Below are positions 17,704 to 27,206 of a DNA stretch of 64,000 bases, piece after piece. Position 1 is the first letter of the stretch, and every line of letters starts with the position of its first letter. A program made the translations under genes and the position numbers. Location: positions 62,001 to 126,000 of the forward strand of contig OMXE01000002.1 in NCBI GenBank assembly GCA_900314935.1, written 5' to 3'. The notes under the pieces were generated by a model that made no database searches, was not told where the DNA came from, and saw nothing but the letters and a program-made list of their open reading frames with translations. The DNA comes from an uncultured Prevotella sp. (GTDB taxonomy: Bacteria > Bacteroidota > Bacteroidia > Bacteroidales > Bacteroidaceae).

Positions 17704-20187
17704 ATGAACTTCAAGAAATACATACTAACTGCTGTCGTCTGTGTCTTAACAACTTGCTACGCCAAGGCGCAGATGGTGATCAACGAGCTGATGCAGTCGA
17801 ACATCGATTGTGTCATGGACGATATCAATGAGTTTCCCGACTCATGGGTGGAACTGTACAACACAGGCACCTCTGCCGTCAACCTCCAGAACTACAAGAT
17901 TGGTCTGACCGACGTGGCCTCGGAAGCATGGAAACTGCCCAACCAGACCATTGGTCCCAAACAGTATGTACTGGTGTATTGTGACAAGGAGGAAAACAAA
18001 CTGCACACCAACTTCCGTCTTGACTCTGGTAAAGGTGGTTCTGTTTACCTATTTAATAATGGTACTGTCGTCGACAAGGTGGAGAAACTGAAGAAGCAAC
18101 CAGCGCCGAATATCGCATACGGACGGAAAAACGACGGAAGCGATGAGTGGGGTTATATGCTCTCTCCCACCCCGAAGGCAGCTAACTGCGGTCAGATTTG
18201 CGATCATGACCAGATTCTCGGCGAACCTATATTCAGCGAGAAAGGTAAGGTTGTAACGGGCTCGATGAATATCTCACTGACTCTTTCCTTGCCCGCTGGC
18301 AGTCCTAATGGGGCCTCTATCCGCTATACCACCGATGGTAGTGAGCCTACCATCAACAGCGCACCATACATGAATCCCATCACGATTACCCAAACACGGG
18401 TTATCAGGGCAAAGATCTTCTGCGAGGGATGGCTGTCGCCACGCTCCACCACTCATACCTATATCCTCCATCCCAGAGAGGTAACTCTTCCCGTCATCGC
18501 CATCAGCACCAACGACAAGTACCTGAACGATCCCAAGATTGGTATCTATGTAGATGGTACCTACAAGAGCGGGAAGAAGAACTATGAATACGACTGGCGC
18601 CGCCCCATTCAATTCGAGTATTTCGAGGGAGAGAACAAGACCAGCAGTCTCAATCAGCTTTGCGAAACTCGCATCATGGGTGGTGCTACAAGAAGCAATA
18701 AGTTCAAGTCGTTGGCCATTTACGCCAACAAGCGCTTTGGAACCAAACGTCTGGAATATGAGTTCTTCCCTGATCAAAGACCAGGAATAACCGATTTCAA
18801 GAGTATCTCCCTGCGCAATGCGGGTAACGATTTCGACTATCTGTATATGCGTGATGCGATTATCCAGCGCACCATGGCACAGCATGTAGACCTCGATTGG
18901 CAGGCCTGGAGTCCGGCCATCATCTATATCAACGGCGAATATAAGGGTATGCTCAATATCCGTGAACGCAGTAATGAGGATAACATCTATACCAACTACG
19001 GCGGACTGGAAGATATTGACATGATCGAGAACTGGAATGAGCTGAAGGAAGGTAGTAAAGACAACTGGAACAAGTTCAAGGAGTTCTATGCCGAGCACAA
19101 CCATACCCTGAAGGAGTATGAGCAGTGGATGGACTGGCTGGAGTTCTTCAACCTGATGATCATGAACCTGTATTATAACAATCAGGACTTCCCCGGCAAC
19201 AACATTGTGATGTGGCGACCGCAGGCGCAAGGAGGCAAGTGGCGTTTCGTGGCCAAGGACACCGACTTCGGACTGGGTCTCTACGGATCAGCGGCTAACT
19301 ATAATTCTATTGAATGGCTCCATAATCCCGACTACGACCGCAATCGTGACTGGGGCAACAAATATGAATATACACGACTGTTCCGACGGATGATGGAAGA
19401 TCCTGACCTGAATCGGGAGTTTCTCGACCGTTGTGCAATCTATATGGGCGACTTTATGAATGAGAAAGGTACACGTGAGGTGTGGGATCCGATGTACGAG
19501 ATCATCCAATACGAATATCCCTACCATCGGGCACTCATCAATAAATGGTGGCCCAAGTACGACGATGAGGTGAACAATGCCCGCAACTGGTTGTCACAAC
19601 GTACGGATGAGTTCTACAAGCAGATTGGCAACTACTATAACCTCGGCAATCCGATTCCCATGACCATCAATGCACAGTTGTCGGAAGAGGAACAGCAGGG
19701 GGTACAGATCCGTTTCAACGGCATCCCGCTCAGCAGAGGTGTCTTCGACGGAAAGTTCTTTGTCAACCGACAAATCACCTTGGAAGTCACCACTGCTGAA
19801 GGAACGCAGATTGCGGGATGGGAAGTGAAACAAATCACCAGTAGCGGAACAAATACCGCTACCTATCCCAGTGGTAATACCTATTCGTTCACCATGCCAT
19901 CCTGCAACCGACTGATGATCAACACCATCTTGGGAGATCCAAGTGGTATCACACAGGTGGACAAACATAACTGGCGTTGGCAGATGGATCAGCAACAACT
20001 GATACTGACCGGTATTCCCACTGGAACGAATGTCACGCTCTACAACCTTCAGGGAATGCAACTGGCACAAGTAAAAGCCGACGGTTCCACCATCCGACTG
20101 CCGTTGCGTGAAGGTCAGCAGGTATATATCCTAAAGGTTGGAAACGAAACGAAGAAAATCACTTCAGCTTCGCATTCTTCTCGATAG
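17704..20187 (+). CDS. Secreted CotH-kinase / lamin-tail domain protein (copy 2)
   Basis: Paralogue of the preceding gene along its whole length: signal peptide (ending CYAKAQ), lamin-tail domain (MVINELMQSN, DSWVELYNTG), chitobiase-type domain (IRYTTDGSEPT), CotH domain (NGEYKGMLNIRERSNEDN, VAKDTDFGLGLYG) and a C-terminal sorting-like domain (LYNLQGMQLAQV, VYILKVGNETKKI). It lacks the Gly/Trp-rich insert of copy 1 and extends 8-10 residues past the usual sorting-domain end. Its 3' end overlaps the convergent hydrolase gene by 29 bases. Confidence 0.85.
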   Translation: MNFKKYILTAVVCVLTTCYAKAQMVINELMQSNIDCVMDDINEFPDSWVELYNTGTSAVNLQNYKIGLTDVASEAWKLPNQTIGPKQYVLVYCDKEENKLHTNFRLDSGKGGSVYLFNNGTVVDKVEKLKKQPAPNIAYGRKNDGSDEWGYMLSPTPKAANCGQICDHDQILGEPIFSEKGKVVTGSMNISLTLSLPAGSPNGASIRYTTDGSEPTINSAPYMNPITITQTRVIRAKIFCEGWLSPRSTTHTYILHPREVTLPVIAISTNDKYLNDPKIGIYVDGTYKSGKKNYEYDWRRPIQFEYFEGENKTSSLNQLCETRIMGGATRSNKFKSLAIYANKRFGTKRLEYEFFPDQRPGITDFKSISLRNAGNDFDYLYMRDAIIQRTMAQHVDLDWQAWSPAIIYINGEYKGMLNIRERSNEDNIYTNYGGLEDIDMIENWNELKEGSKDNWNKFKEFYAEHNHTLKEYEQWMDWLEFFNLMIMNLYYNNQDFPGNNIVMWRPQAQGGKWRFVAKDTDFGLGLYGSAANYNSIEWLHNPDYDRNRDWGNKYEYTRLFRRMMEDPDLNREFLDRCAIYMGDFMNEKGTREVWDPMYEIIQYEYPYHRALINKWWPKYDDEVNNARNWLSQRTDEFYKQIGNYYNLGNPIPMTINAQLSEEEQQGVQIRFNGIPLSRGVFDGKFFVNRQITLEVTTAEGTQIAGWEVKQITSSGTNTATYPSGNTYSFTMPSCNRLMINTILGDPSGITQVDKHNWRWQMDQQQLILTGIPTGTNVTLYNLQGMQLAQVKADGSTIRLPLREGQQVYILKVGNETKKITSASHSSR

Positions 20188-21076
20188 TCCAGTCCTTGCG
20201 CTGCGACACACCGCAGTTCTTGCCCTTGAACATCTTGGCCGACTTTTTGTCGCCCTTCAGCTGCCAGTTAAGCCAAGCTATGGCCACCACCGAGAACTCA
20301 CCACCGTGCGGCTGACTGTATGTACCGCCGTGTCCTACGGGGAAGTTCGTGGCGCAGGCCGGCACATGGTCTATACGGTGGAAATCATCCATACCGTTTT
20401 CGTAGGCGATATCGGTTTCACCGCCAAGGATATAGATAATGGAAGAGTGGATCTCCTTCAGTTTCGACTTCGGCGGCATGGGCATTCCACCCACAGCACT
20501 ACTGGCATTCTCACTATTGAAGAGTCCGCTGTTGCACACCATCAAAGTCTTGATGCGCGGGTCGGCACAGTTGTAGAGTGTCTGCAGACCGCCGCACGAC
20601 ATACCTGCGGCAGCGATGTTCTTCACGTCGATCTTCTGGTAATATGGAGAACTCGGATCTGCATTCTGCGCAATCACCCAGTCAATCGATTCTATCTGCT
20701 GCTCGGTGGTTGACATCGGACCGCGATATGGTTTGTCGTCCATGGGGATGAAACCTGTGGCTACGACGATGTAACCATACGAGGCTATCTCGTTGAGGAA
20801 CTTATAATGCTCCCAGGGAGAGTTCGTGCAAGCCCCGTTTCCCCATACCAATACGGGTAACTTCTTCTTACCTTTGAAAGCCGAGAGGTCCTGTGGTACA
20901 AAGACCGTGTGCTCCTTGAGCGAAGCCTCCTCTTTCATGATGGCTTTGTAAGGACCTGTTCCGCCCTCTTCCACGATACGCGACTTCCCCTCGGGTGTAA
21001 AACTCATGCTCATCAAACTGCCGGTTACCAGTGCAACCACAGTCATTGTTGTTCTAAAAATTCGTTTTGTTTTCAT
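20159..21076 (-). CDS. Exported alpha/beta hydrolase
   Basis: Signal peptide at about 1-25. The core has LPVLVWGNGACTNSPW (oxyanion side), the nucleophile elbow GMSCGG, a probable acid in GGETDIAYENG and a histidine in VGHGGTYS. This is the dienelactone hydrolase / polyester hydrolase-like group; the substrate is unknown, possibly an acetyl or feruloyl ester of plant glycan. A TATATTTG box lies at 21108-21115 on this strand. Convergent with CotH copy 2. Confidence 0.8.
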   Translation of the reverse strand: MKTKRIFRTTMTVVALVTGSLMSMSFTPEGKSRIVEEGGTGPYKAIMKEEASLKEHTVFVPQDLSAFKGKKKLPVLVWGNGACTNSPWEHYKFLNEIASYGYIVVATGFIPMDDKPYRGPMSTTEQQIESIDWVIAQNADPSSPYYQKIDVKNIAAAGMSCGGLQTLYNCADPRIKTLMVCNSGLFNSENASSAVGGMPMPPKSKLKEIHSSIIYILGGETDIAYENGMDDFHRIDHVPACATNFPVGHGGTYSQPHGGEFSVVAIAWLNWQLKGDKKSAKMFKGKNCGVSQRKDWTIEKNAKLK

Positions 21077-21107
21077 CTTTTTTCGTTAATGGTTTGCAAT
21101 GTGGACA

Positions 21108-21115
21108 CAAATATA
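21108..21115 (-). promoter_or_regulatory. -7 box of hydrolase gene
   Basis: Minus-strand TATATTTG (TAnnTTTG), 32 bases before the hydrolase start. Confidence 0.5.
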
Positions 21116-21248
21116 GTGAATAATTTCAATTTCTAAAGAAAGAGGTGGAGAATGTTAATAATTGATAACAATTCAATTCTCTTTTTTACCTTTATATATA
21201 TAATACGTCTAATAGTGAAACTATAAACCTAATTATTAATAATTTTTT

Positions 21249-22562
21249 ATGAAAAAAGTATTTCTTTCATTGATGGCTCTCGCGAGCCTGACGGCATCAG
21301 CACAGTTTGGTGCCCAGAGAGGCAACCCCATTGTACCTTCAGTAGCTGCAGAGGCAGAGGATTTCAAGCCGGCAATCACCAATCAGGAGAACAAGCAGTT
21401 CCCGGCAGTGAACTCCAAGCGCCAGGTTCGTGCACAGATCACAGCTCCTCAGGCCACATTCGTAGGTCTTGACATTGCTGGTAAGATCTATGAGATGACC
21501 AAAGATGAGAACGGCGTATGGACCGGTACTTCAGAGCCTCAGGACGAAGGTTTCCACTACTATCAGCTGAACATCGACGGTGCTAACGTACCCGATCCGA
21601 ACAGCTTGTATTACTATGGTGCCAGCCGTTGGGGAAGCGGTATCGAGATTCCTTCAGACGACCAGGATTTCTGGCAGGTGAAGAACGTTCCGCAGGGAAC
21701 CATGAGCGAGGTTTTCTACTGGTCAACCTACACCGAGCAGATGCGCCGCTGTCATGTATATCTTCCCCACGAGTACTTCACCAACCCCACCAAGAAATAC
21801 CCTGTTCTGTATCTGCAGCACGGTATGGGTGAGAACGAGTACGGATGGGCTGAGCAGGGTCACACCGCTCAGATCATGGATAACCTGATTGCCCAGGGTA
21901 AGGCTGTTCCTTGTATCATCGTGATGGACAATGGTCTGAACACCCGTCGTCCTGGTGAGCAGGGTGGCTTCGGTTTCGGCGGCGGTCAGCGCCCGCAGGG
22001 TGCTCCTGGTGCACGTCCTCAGGGTGCTCCCGGACAGCGTCCTCAAGGTGCTCCTCAGGGAATGGGTCAGCGTCCGCAGGGTGCTCCCGGACAAGCTGGT
22101 CAGCGCCCGCAGGGTGGTCGTCCTGGTGGCTTCGGCGGCTTTGGTGGCTTCTCTGAAGGCTTCAAGAATGTGCTCTTCAACGATATCATCCCGATGGTTG
22201 AGAAGAACTACCGCGTGATTGCCGATGCTCAGCATCGTGCTTATGCCGGTCTGTCAATGGGTGGTATGCAGGCACGCGAGATCACACTTGCCAATCCTGA
22301 TAAGTTCGCTTATGTAGGTTCTTTCAGCAGTGGTGCATGGAGTGTTGATCAGGTAAAGAACTCCGAAGGTTTCGCCAAGAACGTCAAGCTGCTCTTCATG
22401 AGCGGTGGCGGTAAGGAGAACATGGGTTGCGTTGAGGCTGCCAAGAACATTAAGGAGCAGGTAGGCATGAACGCCGTTGGTTACGAGTCTCCGGGTACAG
22501 CCCACGAGTGGCACACCTGGCGCCGCAGCCTCTATCAGTTTGCACAGCTGATGTTCAAATAA
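21249..22562 (+). CDS. Secreted CE1-type esterase with QGAPG-repeat insert
   Basis: Signal peptide (ends ASAQF). An N-terminal immunoglobulin-like E-set domain (about 60-145) is followed by an esterase D / feruloyl-esterase fold (155-437) with YPVLYLQHGMGENEYGW, nucleophile GLSMGG (Ser about 336) and a late histidine in TAHEWHTW. Residues 237-300 are an insert rich in RPQGAPG units and GGFGGF, placed between the core strand CIIVMDNGL and the nucleophile region. Likely removes acyl groups from xylan-type polysaccharide; the exact ester is not inferable. Confidence 0.85.
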   Translation: MKKVFLSLMALASLTASAQFGAQRGNPIVPSVAAEAEDFKPAITNQENKQFPAVNSKRQVRAQITAPQATFVGLDIAGKIYEMTKDENGVWTGTSEPQDEGFHYYQLNIDGANVPDPNSLYYYGASRWGSGIEIPSDDQDFWQVKNVPQGTMSEVFYWSTYTEQMRRCHVYLPHEYFTNPTKKYPVLYLQHGMGENEYGWAEQGHTAQIMDNLIAQGKAVPCIIVMDNGLNTRRPGEQGGFGFGGGQRPQGAPGARPQGAPGQRPQGAPQGMGQRPQGAPGQAGQRPQGGRPGGFGGFGGFSEGFKNVLFNDIIPMVEKNYRVIADAQHRAYAGLSMGGMQAREITLANPDKFAYVGSFSSGAWSVDQVKNSEGFAKNVKLLFMSGGGKENMGCVEAAKNIKEQVGMNAVGYESPGTAHEWHTWRRSLYQFAQLMFK

Positions 22563-22590
22563 ACTACAATAATCATCTTAAGAATCCATT

Positions 22591-22630
22591 AAGCCCTGGC
22601 GGTCATCCCGACTACCAGGGCTTTTCTTTT
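22591..22630 (+). terminator. Terminator after esterase gene
   Basis: AAGCCCTGG (22591-22599) pairs with CCAGGGCTT (22615-22623), followed by TTCTTTT. Confidence 0.8.
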
Positions 22631-22715
22631 GTCTTCCTCGCCATAGATTCGTTCAACGCTTCAGAGATTTTTCATAAAAAACGTTCAAGAAAAGAACAAT
22701 GTCAAACATTTTGTG

Positions 22716-22723
22716 TACTTTTG
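22716..22723 (+). promoter_or_regulatory. -7 box of ABC exporter operon
   Basis: TACTTTTG fits TAnnTTTG, 29 bases before the TTG start of the first exporter gene. Confidence 0.5.
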
Positions 22724-22752
22724 TAGTCGGAAGACTAAAAGAATAGACTACA

Positions 22753-24489
22753 TTGATTAAGAAACTGATACAACAGGTGAGGCAGTTCCGTACTGCCGCC
22801 TTTCTCACCCCACTGTTCACCGCCCTCGAGGTGGTGATGGGCGTGCTGATACCGTATGTTACCTCGTGGATTATCGACCGTGGTATCATGGCCGGCGATC
22901 TCAAGCAAGTATATCTGTATGGCGGACTGATGCTGGTCATGGCCTTCTTCAGTATGCTGTTCGGTATTCTGGCGGGCCGGTTTTCTGCCTATGCCTCCTC
23001 CGGCTTCGCCTCCAACCTGCGCAGTGCGATGTTCAGGAACATCCAGACATTCTCGTTCTCGAACATCGACAAGTACTCCAGCGGCGGTCTCATCACCCGT
23101 ATGACCACCGACGTGCAGAGTCTGCAGCAGGCATTCCAGATGCTGATGCGCATCTCTGTGCGAGCCCCGTTGAACCTGGTGTTCAGTGTCTTCATGTGCG
23201 TGTTCATCAACCTGAAGATGAGTATGATCTTCGTGGTGGCCCTGCTCATTTTAGGTACGGCCCTTTACCTGATCATCTCACGCACGGTGAAGCTCTTCGC
23301 GCAGGTGTTCCAGCGCTACGACGACCTGAACAGCTCCGTGCAGGAGAACATCGCCGCCATCCGCGTGGTGAAGGCATTTGTCAGGGAGGACTTCGAGAAG
23401 AAGAAGTTCGGTAAGGCAGCGGAAGCCCTGTATAAGCTGTTTGTCAAGACCGAGAGTCTGCAGGCCCTCAACCACCCCATCATGATGCTGGTGGTTTATG
23501 GCTGCATCATCTCCCTGTCGTGGTTCGGTGCCCAGTTCATTGTCGTTGGCGACCTCACCACGGGTCAGCTCACCTCCCTGTTCACCTACGTCATGACCAT
23601 CCTCTCCTCGCTGATGATGCTGTCGATGATCTTCGTGAACCTCACCATGAGTGCAGCCAGCGCCAAGCGCGTGATAGAGGTGATTGACGAGAAGGCCGAC
23701 ATCACCAATCCCGAGAAAGATGCGGTGATGACAGTGGCCGACGGTAGTATCGACTTCGACCATGTGAGCTTCAGCTACGGCTCAGCACCACCCTACGCCA
23801 TCCGCGACATCAACCTACATATCAACAGTGGCGAGACCATCGGCGTGATTGGCGGAACAGGCTGCGGTAAGTCATCCCTGGCCACCCTGGTGAGTCGTCT
23901 CTACGACACCACCGAAGGCACAGTGAAGGTGGGCGGCGTGGATGTCAGACGGTACGACCTCACCGCCCTGCGCAACGAGGTGTCGATGGTGTTGCAGAAC
24001 AACGTCCTCTTCTCAGGGTCCATCCTTGATAACCTGCGCTGGGGAAAGGAAGATGCCACGTTGGAGGAATGTAAGGAAGTGTGCCGGTTGGCCTGTGCCG
24101 ATGAGTTCATCGAGCAGATGACCGATGGCTACAATACCTATCTGGAACAGAACGGCAGTAATGTGTCGGGTGGACAGAAGCAGCGTCTCTGCATTGCCCG
24201 TGCCCTGCTGAAGAAACCCAAGATCCTGATCCTCGACGACTCCACCAGTGCCTGCGACACGGAAACCGACGCACGTATTCAGAGAGCGTTCCGCGAGCAG
24301 CTGCCCGAGGTAACCAAGCTCATCATTGCCCAGCGCATCCAGAGCGTGATGTATGCCGACCGAATCATCGTGATGCAGAGCGGACAGGTTACGGGCTTCG
24401 ATACGCACGAGAACCTCCTGAAGAACAATGCACTCTATCAGGAGATCTATCAGATACAGACCAAGGACAAGGGCGACTTTGACAGTTGA
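22753..24489 (+). CDS. ABC exporter half-transporter with degenerate ATP site
   Basis: Type IV exporter: six membrane segments (1-310) then an ATPase domain. The start codon is TTG (MIKKLIQQVRQFRTA); no in-frame ATG fits better. Walker A is GGTGCGKSS and the signature is VSGGQKQR. Walker B continues LILDDSTSACD, with Asp where the catalytic Glu should be, and the switch loop reads IAQR instead of IAHR. These changes mark the non-hydrolysing half of a heterodimer whose partner is the next gene. The substrate is unknown. Confidence 0.92.
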   Translation: MIKKLIQQVRQFRTAAFLTPLFTALEVVMGVLIPYVTSWIIDRGIMAGDLKQVYLYGGLMLVMAFFSMLFGILAGRFSAYASSGFASNLRSAMFRNIQTFSFSNIDKYSSGGLITRMTTDVQSLQQAFQMLMRISVRAPLNLVFSVFMCVFINLKMSMIFVVALLILGTALYLIISRTVKLFAQVFQRYDDLNSSVQENIAAIRVVKAFVREDFEKKKFGKAAEALYKLFVKTESLQALNHPIMMLVVYGCIISLSWFGAQFIVVGDLTTGQLTSLFTYVMTILSSLMMLSMIFVNLTMSAASAKRVIEVIDEKADITNPEKDAVMTVADGSIDFDHVSFSYGSAPPYAIRDINLHINSGETIGVIGGTGCGKSSLATLVSRLYDTTEGTVKVGGVDVRRYDLTALRNEVSMVLQNNVLFSGSILDNLRWGKEDATLEECKEVCRLACADEFIEQMTDGYNTYLEQNGSNVSGGQKQRLCIARALLKKPKILILDDSTSACDTETDARIQRAFREQLPEVTKLIIAQRIQSVMYADRIIVMQSGQVTGFDTHENLLKNNALYQEIYQIQTKDKGDFDS

Positions 24490-24508
24490 CAGTTCTTCAT
24501 TTTTGTAA

Positions 24509-24540
24509 TTTTCAATTTTCCATTTTCAATTTTCAATTCC
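24509..24540 (+). repeat. Heptanucleotide array TTTTCAA x4
   Basis: Four consecutive 7-base units (TTTTCAA, TTTTCCA, TTTTCAA, TTTTCAA) fill the gap between the two exporter genes. A second short period-7 stretch (TTGACAG twice) overlaps the stop of the first gene at 24480-24496. Confidence 0.85.
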
Positions 24541-24545
24541 AACAT

Positions 24546-26555
24546 ATGCCACCAAGAATGAACATGGGACCCGGCGGAAGAGGCGGGCACGGAGGAAGGA
24601 ACATGGGAATCGCCAAGATGCCCAAAGGCGGAATGAAGCTCATCAGACGACTCATCCGCTATGTAGCAGTGAACTACAAATGGTCGCTGCTGGCCGTACT
24701 GGTATGTATCCTCATCACCTCGGTCACCACCCTCACCTCTACCCTCTTCACCCGAACACTCATCGACGATTATATCCTGCCCCTCACACAGATGGAGCAT
24801 CCCGATTTCACCCCACTGGCACACGCCCTGATGAAACTCGCGGCCGTGCTCATGGTGGGCGCCTTGTGTTCCTATATCCACAGTAGGCTGATGATCAACG
24901 TGAGTCAGGGCACCCTGAAGCGCCTGCGCATCGATGTGTTCAGTCATATGCAGCAGTTGCCCATCAAGTATTTCGACACCCATGCCCACGGCAACACCAT
25001 GTCGGTCTATACCAACGATATCGACACGCTGCGCCAGATGATCAGCTCCATGCCGAACCTCTTCTCCTCGCTCGTAACCATCATCCTCACCCTTACCAGT
25101 ATGATCGTGTTGAGTCTGCCGCTTACCATCCTCACCTTCCTCATGTCGATGGTGATGATTTACACCACGCGCAAGTTGGGCAGCAGGTCGTCTAAGTTCT
25201 TCTACGCGCAGCAAACCAACCTGGGAAACATGAACGGCTTCGTGGAAGAGATGCTCACCGGTCAGAAGGTCGTGAAGATCTTCTGTCATGAGGACGAAGC
25301 CATTGACCAGTTCCAGCAACTGAACGAGAACCTGCGGTCGAGCACCTACAACGCCAACCGCGTGGCCAATATCGTGATGCCCGTAAACGGTAACCTGTCG
25401 AACCTCATCTATGTGATGACCGCCATCTTCGGCGCTATGCTCGCCCTGCGCTATACGGTCAACGCCACACCACTGGCCACCCCCATGACACCCCTTGTGG
25501 GCGAGGTTCTGCCCATCGCATCAGCCCTCACCGTGGGAACCCTCGTCAGCTTCCTCACCCTTATCAAGAACTTCACCCGTCCTATCTCCGAGGTGTCCAA
25601 CCAGATCAACAGCATCATCAATGCCGTGGCTGGAGCCATGCGTGTGTTCGATGTACTCGATGCGGAACCCGAGAAGGAAGAGCAGGCTGATGTCACCTTG
25701 GTGAATGTCAGGGAGCAGTCCGACGGAACGCTCACTGAGACGAAGGATTCTACGGGAATCTGGGCGTGGAAGACCACCGACGGACTGGTTCGGCAGCGTG
25801 GCGAAGTGGATTTCTTCGGGGTGGATTTCAGCTACCCCATTATTCAGGAAGACGGAAAGGAAGGTCTTGGACGACAGGTGTTGTTCGACATTGAGATGGA
25901 CACGGATGCCGGACAGAAGATTGCGCTGGTGGGTGGTACAGGTGCCGGTAAGACCACCATCACCAACCTCATCAACCGCTTCTATGATATTCAGGACGGA
26001 AGGATCCTGTACGACGGTATCAATATCAGCAGCATCCGTCGCCAGGAGCTGCGACGCTCCTTGGGTATGGTACTTCAGGAGACGCACCTCTTCACAGGAA
26101 CGGTCATGGAGAATATCCGCTACGGTAGGTTGGAAGCTACCGACGAGGAGTGCATCGCTGCCGCCAAGCTGGTCCACGCCGACGATTTCATCAGTCGTTT
26201 GTCAGAGGGTTACCAAACCATGCTCACTGGCGATGGCGGGAACCTCTCCCAAGGTGAGCGCCAGCTCATTGCCATTGCCCGTGCCGCCGTGGCCAATCCG
26301 CCAGCCCTGATTCTCGACGAGGCCACCAGCAGCATCGATACCCGCACCGAACAGCTCGTGCAGCAAGGCATGGACTCCCTCATGCAAGGTCGCACCACCT
26401 TCGTCATTGCCCACCGTCTCAGTACCATCCGCAATGCCGACTGGATCATGGTGATGGACCACGGTCGTATCATTGAGCGTGGCAACCACACCCAGCTCCT
26501 TGCCATGAAGGGCAAGTACTACCAGCTCTATACAGGAAATCAAATCACAGCATAG
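24546..26555 (+). CDS. ABC exporter half-transporter with canonical ATP site
   Basis: Partner of the preceding gene. The ATG at 24546 (MPPRMNMGPGGRGG) is preferred; a longer frame upstream would translate the heptad repeat. A glycine-rich N-terminus precedes six membrane segments (about 45-330) and an ATPase domain with Walker A GGTGAGKTT, signature LSQGERQ, Walker B LILDEATSSID and switch IAHRLST. The catalytic Glu and His are intact, so this half should hydrolyse ATP. An insert at about 380-430 separates the membrane and ATPase domains. Confidence 0.92.
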   Translation: MPPRMNMGPGGRGGHGGRNMGIAKMPKGGMKLIRRLIRYVAVNYKWSLLAVLVCILITSVTTLTSTLFTRTLIDDYILPLTQMEHPDFTPLAHALMKLAAVLMVGALCSYIHSRLMINVSQGTLKRLRIDVFSHMQQLPIKYFDTHAHGNTMSVYTNDIDTLRQMISSMPNLFSSLVTIILTLTSMIVLSLPLTILTFLMSMVMIYTTRKLGSRSSKFFYAQQTNLGNMNGFVEEMLTGQKVVKIFCHEDEAIDQFQQLNENLRSSTYNANRVANIVMPVNGNLSNLIYVMTAIFGAMLALRYTVNATPLATPMTPLVGEVLPIASALTVGTLVSFLTLIKNFTRPISEVSNQINSIINAVAGAMRVFDVLDAEPEKEEQADVTLVNVREQSDGTLTETKDSTGIWAWKTTDGLVRQRGEVDFFGVDFSYPIIQEDGKEGLGRQVLFDIEMDTDAGQKIALVGGTGAGKTTITNLINRFYDIQDGRILYDGINISSIRRQELRRSLGMVLQETHLFTGTVMENIRYGRLEATDEECIAAAKLVHADDFISRLSEGYQTMLTGDGGNLSQGERQLIAIARAAVANPPALILDEATSSIDTRTEQLVQQGMDSLMQGRTTFVIAHRLSTIRNADWIMVMDHGRIIERGNHTQLLAMKGKYYQLYTGNQITA

Positions 26556-26583
26556 TCTGATGGTCAATCGCCACAGACTATGC
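26550..26583. terminator. Bidirectional hairpin between convergent genes
   Basis: GCATAGTCTG (26550-26559) pairs perfectly with CAGACTATGC (26574-26583). It overlaps the exporter stop and lies just before the stop of the AlaX-like gene. Confidence 0.55.
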
Positions 26584-26588
26584 CATGC

Positions 26589-27092
26589 TTATTGCACAAT
26601 CTTATAACGAATACGGAAGCTGCGCGTTGACTCGTCCCAATTGGTGCCGAGCATCTCGAAGCGTCCTATCTGTGATGTGGAACGCACATGCTTACCGATA
26701 CACGGACACACATCGTAATCACCGATGCGCACCAGTCGGATGGTCTCACTGGCATTCTCTGGCAGACGCTCCAACGACAGCAGTGCATCAGGCGTTCCCT
26801 CCTCAGCATCCATGATGATGCCGTCCAGTTCGGCACGCGTCACAAACTGGAACGTCACGGGCAGATCCTCCTCAATCAACTCGTTCATCTGTCGTTCAAT
26901 CTCCCGCTCCACCTTCCTGTCGGGCTTCCGGTCAAGAATATAACTGATCTTACTCTTCTTCCGCTCTATATGAGCATTCCTTGAACGTTCGCAACCAAAC
27001 ATCCTCACCATTAGCTGGTTGAGCAAATGCTCAGCCGTATGTGCGGGAGGAAACTCCTCTTTGTTATGGTCGTTTAACAGATAATCTTCCAT
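26589..27092 (-). CDS. AlaX-like tRNA-editing domain protein
   Basis: Free-standing relative of the alanyl/threonyl-tRNA synthetase editing domain, which clears mischarged tRNA. The zinc-site histidines are in PPAHTAEHLLNQL and the second half of the site is in CPCIGKHV. At 167 residues it is short for AlaX. The start at 27092 (MEDYLLND) is chosen because homology begins there and the promoter lies between it and a longer upstream ATG. Confidence 0.8.
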   Translation of the reverse strand: MEDYLLNDHNKEEFPPAHTAEHLLNQLMVRMFGCERSRNAHIERKKSKISYILDRKPDRKVEREIERQMNELIEEDLPVTFQFVTRAELDGIIMDAEEGTPDALLSLERLPENASETIRLVRIGDYDVCPCIGKHVRSTSQIGRFEMLGTNWDESTRSFRIRYKIVQ

Positions 27093-27111
27093 GGTTTTTG
27101 AAATATGGGCA

Positions 27112-27142
27112 CAAAAATACAAATATAATCCAAATAAAACAA
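27112..27142 (-). promoter_or_regulatory. Promoter of AlaX-like gene
   Basis: On the minus strand, CTTG (TTG at 27140-27142), a 20-base spacer and TATTTTTG at 27112-27119, ending 19 bases before the start codon. Confidence 0.6.
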
Positions 27143-27206
27143 GTATTTTGCAACTTTTCGTCATCTATGCCCGTCAAACAGTAAACAATAACAATAAGAA
27201 AAGAAT

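Noticed and set aside
20138..20713. 191-codon plus-strand frame opposite the alpha/beta hydrolase
   Set aside because: No domain or start signal; the minus-strand hydrolase has a signal peptide and GMSCG motif.
24486..24545. Longer N-terminus for the second exporter gene
   Set aside because: It would translate the TTTTCAA heptad array into a Phe/Gln peptide; the ATG at 24546 fits better.
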